A stretch of DNA of 47,736 nucleotides from Oligoflexus sp. (GCA_014378195.1 JACMOC010000044.1:1-47736); one strand, 5' to 3'; positions 25,267 through 34,280 are shown, counted from the first letter of the stretch. Notes: generated by a model not told the origin, from the letters alone. Translations and numbers: made by a program.

Positions 25267-25623
25267 TTATTCCTCTCCGTCACGCATAGGCTTGTCTTCA
25301 CGTGGACCGCGTGGTGACGACGGTCGGCTTGAAGTGCCCATTGCTGATGTAGCGATTGCAGACATTTCTGTTGCAAAGTTACGTTCTTGGCGGTGTCCCA
25401 AGCTGTAAGGAAGAAGCGCGAGGTAACGTGCTCTTTTTACGGCCAGACAAATAGCGCGCTGTTGCTTTGCTGTTGCGCCTGAGATGCGACGAGGAATAAT
25501 CTTGCCGCGATCTGTTACGAAACGACGAAGAACGTCTGGGTTTTTGTAGTCAATTACGATACTTGGGTCTAGTGTTCGCTTACGGCGAAACATAAGACGT
25601 CTTTTTTTTCTTCCGCCTGCCAT
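25267..25623 (-). CDS. rpsR: 30S ribosomal protein S18 with C-terminal tail
   Basis: Small-subunit protein bS18, binding bS6 on the 30S platform. The core is typical: [34 protein letters not shown] and [11 protein letters not shown]. The 118 residues exceed the usual 75-80 because of a tail of about 37 residues rich in Ser, Pro, Arg and Glu. It is not with rpsF and rplI, its common partners, but heads a short operon with rpmB and the 36-residue protein. Confidence 0.96.
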   Translation of the reverse strand: MAGGRKKRRLMFRRKRTLDPSIVIDYKNPDVLRRFVTDRGKIIPRRISGATAKQQRAICLAVKRARYLALLPYSLGHRQERNFATEMSAIATSAMGTSSRPSSPRGPREDKPMRDGEE

Positions 25624-25851
25624 GCAGCCTCCGGTCTGTGTCTAAAATATCTGGTACCCTCGCGCAATGGCGTCGGGATGTTTGATGCTTGTATGACGCA
25701 AAAGCTGGCTGCTCTGCCAGTACAAACAGGTATCACCCTTTAGGGAACTGAAAAGTAACTTAAAGCTAGACTGGACGCAAGAGAATAGATGCGTCTATAC
25801 ACAGGTATCAGCCCGACTTTCAGAAGAAATTGGGCCAAAAAGGGAGTGTGA

Positions 25852-28146
25852 ATGTACTATCTCGACGTCGCAGTACCCGTGGTGCTCGATCAGACCTTCA
25901 CCTACACTTCAAATGCTGCCTTGATGGCGGGCGTACGGGTGAAAGTTAGCTTCGGTCGTCAGACACTCGTGGGTGTGGTCGTCGGTTCAAGTCCTATCGC
26001 TCCGCAGAGCAAATTTGAGCTCAAGCCCATACTCGAAATTATAGACACAGAACCGGTGTACAGTACGGTCCTCTTGGAGTTGGGGCGTTGGCTCTCGTCA
26101 TATTATCTGCACCCGATTGGTGAAGTTCTCAAATCAATGTTGCCCGTGTCGCTAGTCAAAAAACAAAAAACACGTTTTCAGCTGACCCCGATGGGGCATG
26201 ACATTTGGAACGATCAAAATCACTCTCTTCAACCCCTAATACGTTTCTTATGGACCCGAAGGACACCCTATAATCAGGCCACGATCAAAGCAAAGCTGGC
26301 CAAGTGGCAAGAAGACAAGGCGGATAAGGTCACCCTTAAGCGTCTGGAGAAAGATGGGTTCATCGTCAAAGAGGCCATCGACAATACCCACGGACGTGAT
26401 TCACTCTGGTCCGAAAAGGCCATTGAGCAGGCAGAGGCTCAGGTCCCAAATCGAGCGCCAGATTTAACTCCAGATCAAATCACTGTCACCAATGCCATTA
26501 TCGCGAATGGATTCCATTCTGAGGAGGGGCGGAAAGCTTACCTGCTCCATGGTGTTACAGGCGCAGGAAAGACAGAGGTGTATCTTAAACTCATCTCGGA
26601 AGCTTTGCGGCTTGACCCCAAAAATCAGGTGATGGTTCTTGTTCCTGAAATAGCTTTAACCCCTCAGATGACAAGGGTTTTCTCGGCTCGATTTCCCGGT
26701 CAGGTCGCTGTTGTCCACTCAGCGATGGCACCGGCGGAGCGATGGCAGGAGCTGCAATCGGTAAGGCAGAATCAAAAACAAATCCTGATTGGTCCACGAT
26801 CTGCAGTCTTTGCAGCCTTTGAACAACTCTGTCTTCTTGTCGTCGATGAAGAGCATGACTCGAGTTACAAACAAACAACCGGACTTACTTACAACGGACG
26901 GGATGTCGCTGTTATGCGCGGTCATCTTGAGCGAAAACCTGTGGTACTTGGCAGTGCAACGCCATCGATGGAGTCTTATGCGAATGCTAGCCAGGGCAAG
27001 TACCTGCTGCTTGAACTCCTAGAGCGCGCCAATCGGAAGGCTATGCCCGCAATCCAATTTATTACTACCGATGTCAAAAAAGGTTTCGCCAGAAAGTTAG
27101 CGACTGGCCAACGAGGGATGGCAGTTATCGACTTACCCATTGACGACAGAATTCTGACCGCTTTACGGGAGAATCTGGCTCAAGGGAAGCAGGCGATGGT
27201 ACTCGTTAACCGGCGAGGCTATGCCTATTATCTTTTTTCCATTCGTGATCGCAAAGCCGTCTCGTGTCCGAATTGCAGTATCTCCCTTACTGTTCACGAG
27301 AGGTCGACTGTTCTGCGCTGTCACTACTGTGACTTTCAAAAATCCGTCGATAAAATGATTCCACCCGATTCGGCTGATGCCTATGTGCTTGTTGGATACG
27401 GTAGTGAGCAAATGGAGCATTTTCTCAAGGAGGGGGTGCCTGGCGCGCGCATTCAGCGTGTGGATTCTGACTCGGTACAGCAACGTGATTCCTTGCCGCA
27501 GATACTGGATGAATTTCGTGAGGGTGAAATCGACATCTTGGTTGGTACACAGATGCTGGCAAAAGGCCATGATTTCGCCAAAGTCACTTTGATATGTATT
27601 CTGGAAATCGATCAAACTCTGAATCTTCCTGACTTTCGCGCGGGGGAAAGGACCTTTCAGCTCATGGTTCAAGCTGCCGGTCGCGCCGGACGTGGGGAGT
27701 GGTCGGGGCATGTGATGATACAGACCCAACGCGAAGATCACCCCGTACTCAAGGCAGGACTGAATCAAAGCTACTCCGAGTTCTGGCAGGATCAGGTGCA
27801 ATTTCGAAAGGCTCACAATTACCCTCCCTTTTCACGTATGATCGTGTTTGAGTTTTCATCATCATCGTCCAAGCGCGATAGACTTACGAAGTGGATGGTC
27901 GAGGTTGAAAACTGGATTACCCAAAAGATGAAGTCCTCAGAAGGTCGGTATGCGCAGCTTTCGATTATGGGGCCATCTGTGCCACCCTTAGAAACGATTC
28001 GGGGCCGTAGTCGACGAACTTTGCTGCTCATGGCCACAGATCGGCGTCAGCTTTGGGGGTTTGCTAAGGATGTTATGACTGCTTTCAATGCCCCCACTGG
28101 TGACTTGAGAATCCGCGTAGACGTGGATCCACAAAGCCTTATGTAA
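25852..28146 (+). CDS. priA: Primosomal protein N' (replication restart helicase PriA)
   Basis: Superfamily 2 helicase that recognises stalled forks and reloads the replisome. N-terminal 3'BD (1-105: VPVVLDQTFTY, VKVSFGRQTLVGVV), winged-helix part, then the helicase with HGVTGAGKTEVYL (Walker A), VVDEEHDSSYKQ (DEEH) and GSATPSMES. The zinc region keeps C472/C475 (CPNC) and C490/C493 (CHYC), but the other two CxxC pairs found in E. coli PriA are absent. AGGGAG precedes the ATG. 764 residues. A weak hairpin CCGGTT/AACTGG at 28149-28167 follows the stop. Confidence 0.95.
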   Translation: MYYLDVAVPVVLDQTFTYTSNAALMAGVRVKVSFGRQTLVGVVVGSSPIAPQSKFELKPILEIIDTEPVYSTVLLELGRWLSSYYLHPIGEVLKSMLPVSLVKKQKTRFQLTPMGHDIWNDQNHSLQPLIRFLWTRRTPYNQATIKAKLAKWQEDKADKVTLKRLEKDGFIVKEAIDNTHGRDSLWSEKAIEQAEAQVPNRAPDLTPDQITVTNAIIANGFHSEEGRKAYLLHGVTGAGKTEVYLKLISEALRLDPKNQVMVLVPEIALTPQMTRVFSARFPGQVAVVHSAMAPAERWQELQSVRQNQKQILIGPRSAVFAAFEQLCLLVVDEEHDSSYKQTTGLTYNGRDVAVMRGHLERKPVVLGSATPSMESYANASQGKYLLLELLERANRKAMPAIQFITTDVKKGFARKLATGQRGMAVIDLPIDDRILTALRENLAQGKQAMVLVNRRGYAYYLFSIRDRKAVSCPNCSISLTVHERSTVLRCHYCDFQKSVDKMIPPDSADAYVLVGYGSEQMEHFLKEGVPGARIQRVDSDSVQQRDSLPQILDEFREGEIDILVGTQMLAKGHDFAKVTLICILEIDQTLNLPDFRAGERTFQLMVQAAGRAGRGEWSGHVMIQTQREDHPVLKAGLNQSYSEFWQDQVQFRKAHNYPPFSRMIVFEFSSSSSKRDRLTKWMVEVENWITQKMKSSEGRYAQLSIMGPSVPPLETIRGRSRRTLLLMATDRRQLWGFAKDVMTAFNAPTGDLRIRVDVDPQSLM

Positions 28147-28168
28147 CGCCGGTTGACTTAAAACTGGT

Positions 28169-28196
28169 TTGCAAATCAGGGGCATAGACATATAAA
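28169..28196 (+). promoter_or_regulatory. Sigma70-type promoter for clpP
   Basis: TTGCAA at 28169-28174, 16-nt spacer, TATAAA at 28191-28196. It lies 46 nt before the clpP ATG, in a 96-nt gap after priA. Confidence 0.5.
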
Positions 28197-28242
28197 ATGA
28201 AATGAACGATTGAGTCGAATCGCCAGCAAGAGAGGATACCCT

Positions 28243-28821
28243 ATGAGCATGGATCTAGAGCAATTAGCGGGCCAGCAAAGTGAGAATAAACTCCTCGAGA
28301 AGCGCGTAATCTTCGTTTCCGAAGGCATAAACTCAGCCGTTGCAAAGAAAGTGGTGAACAACCTCCTGGCGATGGATGCTCAGGATAGTTCCAAACCCAT
28401 ATACATGTATCTGAACAGTCCTGGCGGGGAAGTGAATAGCGGTTTTGCTATTTATGACACGATGCGCTTTATCAATTCTGAAGTGCGTGTAGTGTGTACC
28501 GGTTTGACTGCTAGTATTGGAACGATTATCCTGCTTGGGGCGCCAAAGAAACACAGATATACGATGCCCAATACTCGCTTTTTGATCCATCAGCCCTTGA
28601 TCGGGGGCCATGTCCAAGGCCAAGCCTCGGATTTGGAAATCACGGCGCGTGAGATCATTAAGACTCGTTCAAAAATTAATCATATGCTTGCCGAGGAATG
28701 TGGCCAGCCCCTGGCTAAAGTGGAAGAAGACACCACGCGCGACTATTGGATGACGGCCGAAGAAGCAAAGACCTACGGCCTCGTGACAAAAATTGTGGCG
28801 AACATTAAGGAGATTGTGTAA
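28243..28821 (+). CDS. clpP: ATP-dependent Clp protease proteolytic subunit
   Basis: Tetradecameric serine peptidase that works with ClpX or ClpA. Catalytic triad S91 (LTASIGTI), H116 (FLIHQPL) and D163 (EEDTTRDYW), with spacing close to that of E. coli. YLNSPGGEVNSGFAIYDTM is the conserved oxyanion and handle-side segment. 192 residues from the ATG at 28243, which has AGAGG 7 nt upstream; the TTG at 28210 is an in-frame alternative without a ribosome site. No clpX or tig is adjacent, and the gene stands alone before a tRNA. Paralogues elsewhere are possible. Confidence 0.95.
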   Translation: MSMDLEQLAGQQSENKLLEKRVIFVSEGINSAVAKKVVNNLLAMDAQDSSKPIYMYLNSPGGEVNSGFAIYDTMRFINSEVRVVCTGLTASIGTIILLGAPKKHRYTMPNTRFLIHQPLIGGHVQGQASDLEITAREIIKTRSKINHMLAEECGQPLAKVEEDTTRDYWMTAEEAKTYGLVTKIVANIKEIV

Positions 28822-28846
28822 TTACACTCTTCTCTGTCGAGCATTT

Positions 28847-28933
28847 GCGATGGTGGTGGAATTGGTAGACACGCTAGTCTCAGAAGCTAGTGGCCTTACG
28901 GCTGTGCGGGTTCAAGTCCCGCTCTTCGCACCA
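28847..28933 (+). tRNA. tRNA-Leu (CAG)
   Basis: Class II tRNA with a long variable arm. Acceptor GCGATGG pairs with TCTTCGC (one T-T mismatch and one G-T wobble), then discriminator A and an encoded CCA at 28931-28933. The anticodon stem CTAGT/GCTAG encloses the loop CTCAGAA, anticodon CAG, reading CUG. The T-arm reads GGGTTCAAGTCCC. It lies 25 nt after clpP and is followed by a terminator. Confidence 0.95.
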
Positions 28934-28967
28934 GCTTGAATCAGAGCAGCAATAATAAAAAATCTAG

Positions 28968-29004
28968 AAAAACTGGCAGGAACCTCGGGTCCCTGCCAGT
29001 TTTT
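28968..29004. terminator. Bidirectional terminator after tRNA-Leu
   Basis: Perfect 13-bp stem AAAAACTGGCAGG (28968-28980) and CCTGCCAGTTTTT (28992-29004), 11-nt loop. It serves tRNA-Leu rightward and the GAF-like gene leftward, which stops 4 nt away. Confidence 0.93.
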
Positions 29005-29007
29005 GCG

Positions 29008-29559
29008 TCATAGGGACATGGGAAGATTGGGTGTGATGAAATTTTTCTCCATTGCTCTCGATATTTGATAAGCGAAGATATTGCACAAACCGAGCTTTCC
29101 TTCATTGATCGACTCAGTACAGGAGAGCTGGATAATTCCAAATACAGAGGAATGACTCGTCACAAGCGGCAACGCGACCAGAAACCCCTTTTTCGGATCT
29201 ACCTGTAGCGTTAAATTATCGGAAATACCATGAATGCTGCTTTCGACGAGTTCACTCGAGAACGTCTTTGGGTTAACTCCGTTTGAGTGGAGAAAGTAGT
29301 GAAATGTCTTATCAGCATTGCGTATTGCGGATGAGATGATCGCCGGATCGGTATCGGAGTTTTTCCAGGTTATAGCTTGTTTTGCACCGATCAACGCATC
29401 AAGTATGATGATGGAATAAAGGGGCATTATACGAGTAAGAGTCGTAATTACGCCCGGCAAAGTAGATTCTAGGCTTACAAAATGATCGAGTTTGTTATTC
29501 ATAGCGCTCAGGCAACCGAGAATATTTCGGCTGGACTGAGTCTTGAAATCAACTTGCAT
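29008..29559 (-). CDS. Hypothetical protein, GAF-domain-like
   Basis: Function unknown. 183 residues without a signal peptide. The layout suggests one GAF-type sensor fold: an N-terminal helix with LESTLPGVITTLTRIMPLYS, a central segment near residues 85-115, then FLVALPLVTSHSSVFGIIQL, which looks like the core beta strands of GAF domains, and a final helix LCNIFAYQISRAME. No output domain is attached. GGAG lies 9 nt before the ATG. The region is more AT-rich than the neighbouring housekeeping genes. It is convergent with tRNA-Leu across a shared terminator. Confidence 0.6.
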   Translation of the reverse strand: MQVDFKTQSSRNILGCLSAMNNKLDHFVSLESTLPGVITTLTRIMPLYSIIILDALIGAKQAITWKNSDTDPAIISSAIRNADKTFHYFLHSNGVNPKTFSSELVESSIHGISDNLTLQVDPKKGFLVALPLVTSHSSVFGIIQLSCTESINEGKLGLCNIFAYQISRAMEKNFITPNLPMSL

Positions 29560-29757
29560 GTCAACTTTCTCCGCTGTCTGACACTTACTAAGCGTGTTTT
29601 ACAGGACGGCAATTGCTTTTTAACGGAAAGTATTTGGGGGTAGTGTGGAGAGTCACGGAATTTACCCAGAAAAGCCCGAGACGGTGAACTTTATTCAGAT
29701 TGAGGGTGGGGAATACAAAGTTCTACGAGCATACCTTGCGTTATCAAATATTTTGCT

Positions 29758-30164
29758 TCACTGTTTCGTGAAGGCAAGAGGGCTTTGCGATAGAACATCG
29801 AATAATTGAGGCGTAAGTGCACCACCAGTTAGGCTGTCGATAACTTTAATAAGCTCTTCAAGAACACGGCGGATTCCAGCTTCGAGCTCAGAATCTGTCA
29901 AGCCTTGAATGCTCATTGCATCGAGCACGAGTTCATCTGAGCGGACACTAAAACTACCAATCCAAGGAAATGCCCGTCGGGCATTTAAAAGTACCCGGTC
30001 AACTATAGCAGATAAAGTGACTTCACCCAGCGTGATAAAAAAAGGCGCCATACCACATCAATTGCGCAAATCAAAACGTCGCCCATTTGCTCTGTGGACT
30101 TGTTCTTGACATTCCGTTGAATCCAATCATCGACGAACGCTGTTGGGTCGACACTCTGTTGCAT
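29758..30164 (-). pseudogene. Frameshifted (or programmed -1 frameshift) gene of unknown function
   Basis: Two overlapping minus-strand frames look like one protein. The first starts with ATG at 30164 (MQQSVDPTAFVDDWIQ...) and would stop at 30003. The second is open from about 30051 to the stop at 29758, and its only ATG (30051) has no Shine-Dalgarno. They meet at a run of seven T on the coding strand (plus-strand A at 30037-30043), which reads CTT TTT TTA in the first frame. Adding one T, or slipping -1, joins IDVVWRLF to FITLGEVTLSAIVDRVLLNA for a product of about 135 residues. It may be an indel, a sequencing error or a slippery site. The family is not recognised. Confidence 0.6.
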
Positions 30165-30480
30165 TAGATTACGGTCCTGCTATTCCGAAGATTAACGGAC
30201 ACACACCACAAGGCTGTATTGTATTAGAGTATTGCATGGCTCCTCTAATCCGCGCTTCTAACATGATGTTATAGAACATGCTTGGGTTATGAAACACTGT
30301 ATGCTGTATTGAAAACTAATTCTTGAATCCTAAATATCGCTGGCGATTAGCTGGCGTCCTTCTCAAAAGCACAAATAAATCAGCAGCCTATATGATAAAA
30401 AAACACATGGAGCTTTTGGTGCGAATTCGATAGCCTTAAACAGCCCTTTACGCGGCAAACAATATGAGCGAACCCTTCAT
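30165..30480. other. 316-nt AT-rich intergenic region before the ABC exporter
   Basis: No convincing gene is seen. It contains an inverted repeat ATTAGAG/CTCTAAT (30223-30229 and 30243-30249, 13-nt loop) and a short palindrome ACATGATGT near 30261. An ATG at 30464 lies out of frame with the exporter. It should hold the start signals of both the leftward frameshifted gene and the rightward exporter, but no clear -35/-10 pair was found. Confidence 0.4.
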
Positions 30481-32274
30481 TTGGCCAACATTTTGATATA
30501 TTCCTATTTGAAACGCCGTATCCCTACATTAATCCTGGCGACGCTAAGCACTCTCGCGTTAGGCTTTGTTTCGGCAGTGACGACAGCTCTAGTGGGGCCT
30601 GTTCTAGCGATCTTGGGAGGCACTGGAGAAACAAGGTTAGTTAGTTTCGACGAGTTGATGGGAGCACGAATTGGGCCATGGCTTGGTGCTCTGACAGGTC
30701 GCGAGTCTCTCATGACGACTGAGCTCTGGTCACTCTTTCCGTTTTTACTCGTTATAGCGTCGGCGGTGCGTGCTGCTCTCTCGATTTATCAATGGTATGC
30801 ATGGGAGCAAACGAGCGAACAGGTGGCGATGGAGCTCCGTTCGGATCTAGTTCAGGCTTATATACAGGTCGATCCTGAATTGCGGCGTGGATTAAACCAG
30901 GAGATAGACCAAGAGATCAGCTCAGCTCTCAGTACCGATATTCGCATGGTCCGAGAGTACATTGTGCACTTCTACGGTGGCTTTCCCCGTGAGTTGATCC
31001 TCGTGATTTTCTATCTCATTTCGCTGTTTCTCCTCGATTGGAAACTCACCCTTATTTTCATCGTGGGCATTGGGCCAAGTGCCGCTGTCCTTTCTAAGCT
31101 TGGAAAGAAACTCAGAAAACGCTCGCAGGCCGTGCTCGGCAACACGAGTGTGATGCTCGAGTGGCTCCAGCAACGCATGACGGGCATCGAAACTATCAAA
31201 CAGTTTCAAACAGAATACCTCGAGCAAGAACGTATGGAGAAAAAATCCAACGAGTTACTTGCTAATTTTCTTCGTGCTGCTCGCGTGAAGGCTCGGACCT
31301 CGCCACTCATGGAAGTCATCGCCGTTGCCGCGATGGTGGTGGTTTTAATGTACGCGCTGCATGCAATAGCTCACAAGGAAATGGGCGGGGGTGCGCTGTT
31401 TTCCTTTCTCACCACTCTTGCCTTTCTTTCCCAATCAGCTTCCAAGCTTGGCCGTTATTTCAATAGCAATAAAGAGGGGGAAGCCGCCCTTAATCGCCTT
31501 GATGGGATTATGAAGGCAATGCAATCGGTAGAGTCGACTGTTGTGCCTTTGATTTGTCGTCCTGCTCTTCCCGAGGCTCTTGCCATTGAGAACCTCACCT
31601 ACGCTTATAATTCAGACGCACCACTCGCCCTTGATCGTTTTTCAGCGCGATTTGAAAGGGGCAAGATCTATGCGGTTGCAGGTCCATCAGGATCAGGTAA
31701 AAGCACACTCGTCAAGCTGCTGCTCGGTCTCTGGCGTCCGGGGGCAGGCACCATTGAGTTTGGCATCAAAGGGCGCGATGAGCTTGGATACCTTCCGCAG
31801 CACGTTCAACTCCTGCCTGGCCCGCTGGTATTAAATGTGGTTTACCCGGAACTCGATTTTGATGAAGCCCGATTGAAATCAGCATTAAAAAAAGTAGGTA
31901 TGCTGGAATTTGTAGAAAGCCTGCCGAAAGCCTGGTTTGCAGAGGTCGGAGAGGGGGGTGACATCACCTTATCGGGTGGTCAAGCGCAGCGCCTGAAAAT
32001 TGCCAGGCTTATTTATAATGCTTATCCATTGCTTGTTATTGATGAAGGAACGTCAGCACTCGATCCGGAGATTGAAACAATTGTATTGCAAATCCTCAAA
32101 GACATGGCCGCGGCAGGATCGACTATTATCATGATTGCGCATCGAGTAGCGGTGCTGCAACTCGCAGATATTGTTTACGTTTTGAAGCAAGGCCAAACGC
32201 AGTTTATTGGCGAACCCAATGCTTTTTTAGAGCGGCCCGACTGGCGAACTTACTTTGAAACCGTCGACGACTAA
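30481..32274 (+). CDS. ABC exporter, fused permease and ATPase (MsbA-like)
   Basis: Half-transporter of the type I exporter class, with about six membrane helices in residues 10-330 and an ATPase domain from about 365. Walker A is GPSGSGKST (401-409), the signature LSGGQ (497-501), Walker B LLVIDE (517-522) and the H-loop IAHR near 557. The spacing between Walker A and the signature is a little short. The substrate is unknown; lipid-A-type, peptide and drug exporters all share this layout. The start is uncertain: TTG at 30481 has only a weak GAGCG upstream, and TTG 30493 is an alternative. The gene stands alone, convergent with etfA. Confidence 0.87.
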   Translation: MANILIYSYLKRRIPTLILATLSTLALGFVSAVTTALVGPVLAILGGTGETRLVSFDELMGARIGPWLGALTGRESLMTTELWSLFPFLLVIASAVRAALSIYQWYAWEQTSEQVAMELRSDLVQAYIQVDPELRRGLNQEIDQEISSALSTDIRMVREYIVHFYGGFPRELILVIFYLISLFLLDWKLTLIFIVGIGPSAAVLSKLGKKLRKRSQAVLGNTSVMLEWLQQRMTGIETIKQFQTEYLEQERMEKKSNELLANFLRAARVKARTSPLMEVIAVAAMVVVLMYALHAIAHKEMGGGALFSFLTTLAFLSQSASKLGRYFNSNKEGEAALNRLDGIMKAMQSVESTVVPLICRPALPEALAIENLTYAYNSDAPLALDRFSARFERGKIYAVAGPSGSGKSTLVKLLLGLWRPGAGTIEFGIKGRDELGYLPQHVQLLPGPLVLNVVYPELDFDEARLKSALKKVGMLEFVESLPKAWFAEVGEGGDITLSGGQAQRLKIARLIYNAYPLLVIDEGTSALDPEIETIVLQILKDMAAAGSTIIMIAHRVAVLQLADIVYVLKQGQTQFIGEPNAFLERPDWRTYFETVDD

Positions 32275-32284
32275 TTTCTGGACC

Positions 32285-32315
32285 AAAAAATTGGGCGCCT
32301 TGAAAAAGCGCCCAA
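32285..32315 (-). terminator. Rho-independent terminator after etfA
   Basis: On the minus strand TTGGGCGC (32308-32315) pairs with GCGCCCAA (32291-32298), followed by six T (plus-strand A at 32285-32290). It ends the leftward etfB-etfA operon and sits just after the ABC exporter stop. Confidence 0.9.
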
Positions 32316-32352
32316 TGAGAAAACCATTTAATCCTAAACGAAGCTCAGGGAA

Positions 32353-33318
32353 TTAACCTCTGAGCTCTTTCAATTTCTGCGTCAAGATCGGAATCACCTG
32401 GAACAGGTCACCAACGATACCGTAATTCGCGATTTTGAAAATCGGAGCTTCTGGATCGGTGTTGATCGCGACGATAACTTTTGAAGTTCTCATACCGGCC
32501 ATGTGCTGAATCGATCCGCTGATACCAGCAGCGATATAGAGGTTGGGGTTAACTGTTTTACCAGTTTGTCCAACTTGCATCTCGTGCGATGCATAGCCAG
32601 CATCAACGGCTGCGCGTGACGCGCCGACAGTTGCACCGAGCACATCAGCTGCTTCATTGAGAATTTTGAAAGCATCGGCTGAGCCAAGGGCGCGGCCACC
32701 CGAGATGATGATTCCGGCTTCGGTAAGGTCAACTTTAGCACTTTTGTCTTTGCGGATTTCAACTGTTTTCAGCTTGGAATCAGCAGCTGTGACGTCAAGC
32801 TTCGTGACTGCGGCAGAGCCGTCTGTTGCATCGGCTTTAAAGACGTTTGCACGGAGTGTTGCAAACTGTATCTTGGTGTTTTGGAAGGTAACTTCTGCAT
32901 AAGCTTTACCAGCGTACATTGGCTTGAGTCCAACGAGTGTCTCGCCTTCAGCTTTGAGTTCGATCAAATCTGTGGCGATACCTGCATCGTGACGAGCTGC
33001 CAAACGTGGGAACACATCGCGACCCATAGGGCTCGCCATGCCAAGGACCACAGTTGGGCTAAATGTCTTGATTGCAGAGTCGATGGCTGCTGCATAGTTC
33101 AATACGTTGTAGTTTTCGAATCCCGCGCCAGAAACAGAATAAACTGTATCGGCGCCGTGGCCTTTGAGGGCTGCCGTGATGCTATCGATTGAACCACCGA
33201 TGACAACAGCGGCTACGTTTGCAGAGGAACCAGCGAGGTTACGCGCAACCGAGAGAGCTTCAAGGGAAGCTTTTTTGAGTGTATTTTCACGTTGTTCAAT
33301 AAAGACTAGAACTTTCAT
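32353..33318 (-). CDS. etfA: Electron transfer flavoprotein alpha subunit
   Basis: FAD-carrying subunit of ETF, which takes electrons from acyl-CoA and other dehydrogenases and hands them to ETF-quinone oxidoreductase. N-terminal domain with VLVFIEQRENTLKKASLEAL. The C-terminal FAD domain shows SGGRALGS near residue 206, GASRAAVDAGYA, QVGQTGKTVNPNLYIAAGIS and ISGSIQHMAGM. 321 residues is normal. AAGGAGAGG precedes the ATG. The gap to etfB is 12 nt, so they are one operon. Confidence 0.97.
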   Translation of the reverse strand: MKVLVFIEQRENTLKKASLEALSVARNLAGSSANVAAVVIGGSIDSITAALKGHGADTVYSVSGAGFENYNVLNYAAAIDSAIKTFSPTVVLGMASPMGRDVFPRLAARHDAGIATDLIELKAEGETLVGLKPMYAGKAYAEVTFQNTKIQFATLRANVFKADATDGSAAVTKLDVTAADSKLKTVEIRKDKSAKVDLTEAGIIISGGRALGSADAFKILNEAADVLGATVGASRAAVDAGYASHEMQVGQTGKTVNPNLYIAAGISGSIQHMAGMRTSKVIVAINTDPEAPIFKIANYGIVGDLFQVIPILTQKLKELRG

Positions 33319-33330
33319 GATCGCCTCTCC

Positions 33331-34116
33331 TTAGAGTACTTTCGCTTCTTCGCGCAACGCCTTAACGACTTTGGCTACCATTGCATCAATCGCTTCACCT
33401 TTGAAAACCTGACCAGCAGCCTTCTGAGGAGGATACTTGTAAGATTTGATGGTGACTTTCGATTGCAAAGCACCTGCATCTACACCGAGATCAGCTGGTT
33501 TTTTGACATCAAAAGGTTTCTTTTTCGCTTTCATGATGCCAGGGAGGGCTGCGTAACGTGGGTTGTTGAGGCCTTTGTTTGCGCCCACAACGGCTGGAAG
33601 TGCAAACTTGTACACTTCGACGTGACCGCCTTCCGCTTCGCGTTCTGCTGTAGCGTTGGTGCCGTCAATGACGAGCTTTGTAACGACGTTAACGTGTGCC
33701 CAGTCGAGGAGTTCTGCAAGCATTGTTCCGACATGCATATTGTCATCGTCGATCGCTTGTTTACCAACCAAAACGAGGTCGGCTTTTTCTGCTTTTGCAG
33801 CAGCAGCGAGAACTTTGGCAACGCCGAGGGAATCAAGATGAGCGAGGCCGTCATTGCTGATGAGCAGACCGCGGTCGCCGCCCATGGCGAGACCTTTGAT
33901 GATCAACTCCCGAACCGATTCGTCGCCAAAACTAGCGATAACGACTTCAGTTCCGGCATTTTTTTCCTTGAGTTGAATCGCTTCTTCAATGGCATATTCA
34001 TCATAAGGACTGATGATGAATTTGACATCGCCGTTCTCAATCGCAGAATTGTTGCTGCTGATTTGAATCTTACTTTCCGTATCAGGTGTCTTTTTAAGGA
34101 ACACTAAAATTTTCAT
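33331..34116 (-). CDS. etfB: Electron transfer flavoprotein beta subunit
   Basis: AMP-binding subunit of ETF. ILVFLKKTPDTESKI at the N-terminus, SPYDEYAIEEAIQLKE, the ETF-beta region LAMGGDRGLLISND, LVLVGKQAIDDDNMHVGTMLAELL, and VVGANKGLNNPRYAALPGIMKAKKKP near the end are all typical (given here as separate short segments of the protein). 261 residues, average length. First gene of etfB-etfA, with GAGG 6 nt before the ATG and a promoter candidate at 34169-34198. Confidence 0.97.
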   Translation of the reverse strand: MKILVFLKKTPDTESKIQISSNNSAIENGDVKFIISPYDEYAIEEAIQLKEKNAGTEVVIASFGDESVRELIIKGLAMGGDRGLLISNDGLAHLDSLGVAKVLAAAAKAEKADLVLVGKQAIDDDNMHVGTMLAELLDWAHVNVVTKLVIDGTNATAEREAEGGHVEVYKFALPAVVGANKGLNNPRYAALPGIMKAKKKPFDVKKPADLGVDAGALQSKVTIKSYKYPPQKAAGQVFKGEAIDAMVAKVVKALREEAKVL

Positions 34117-34168
34117 GATAGACCTCGATCCGTCTCTTCATCATTGGTTTTTCAGTCTGCGGCATGAG

Positions 34169-34198
34169 ATTAGCAGCAGAAAGCGGGCTTTGGCAACA
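34169..34198 (-). promoter_or_regulatory. Sigma70-type promoter for etfBA
   Basis: On the minus strand TTGCCA (34193-34198), 18-nt spacer, TAATCT (34169-34174), about 53 nt upstream of the etfB ATG. Confidence 0.42.
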
Positions 34199-34280
34199 GA
34201 TTGGTCGCATCACCAGCCGCTTAGAGGTGAATTTTTAAGCACCTAAAAGAGTCAACGCACAGGTGTGAGGACAGCGACGC

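Noticed and set aside
29645..29809. Plus-strand GTG frame of 54 codons (reads ESHGIYPEKPETVNF at the start) before the frameshifted gene
   Set aside because: The 3' third is antisense to a better-supported gene, the ribosome site is a weak G run, and no family is recognisable. It is kept only as a possible remnant.
33463..34107. Plus-strand frame of about 214 codons opposite etfB
   Set aside because: Mirror of the strongly conserved etfB; Cys- and Phe-rich, no ribosome site.
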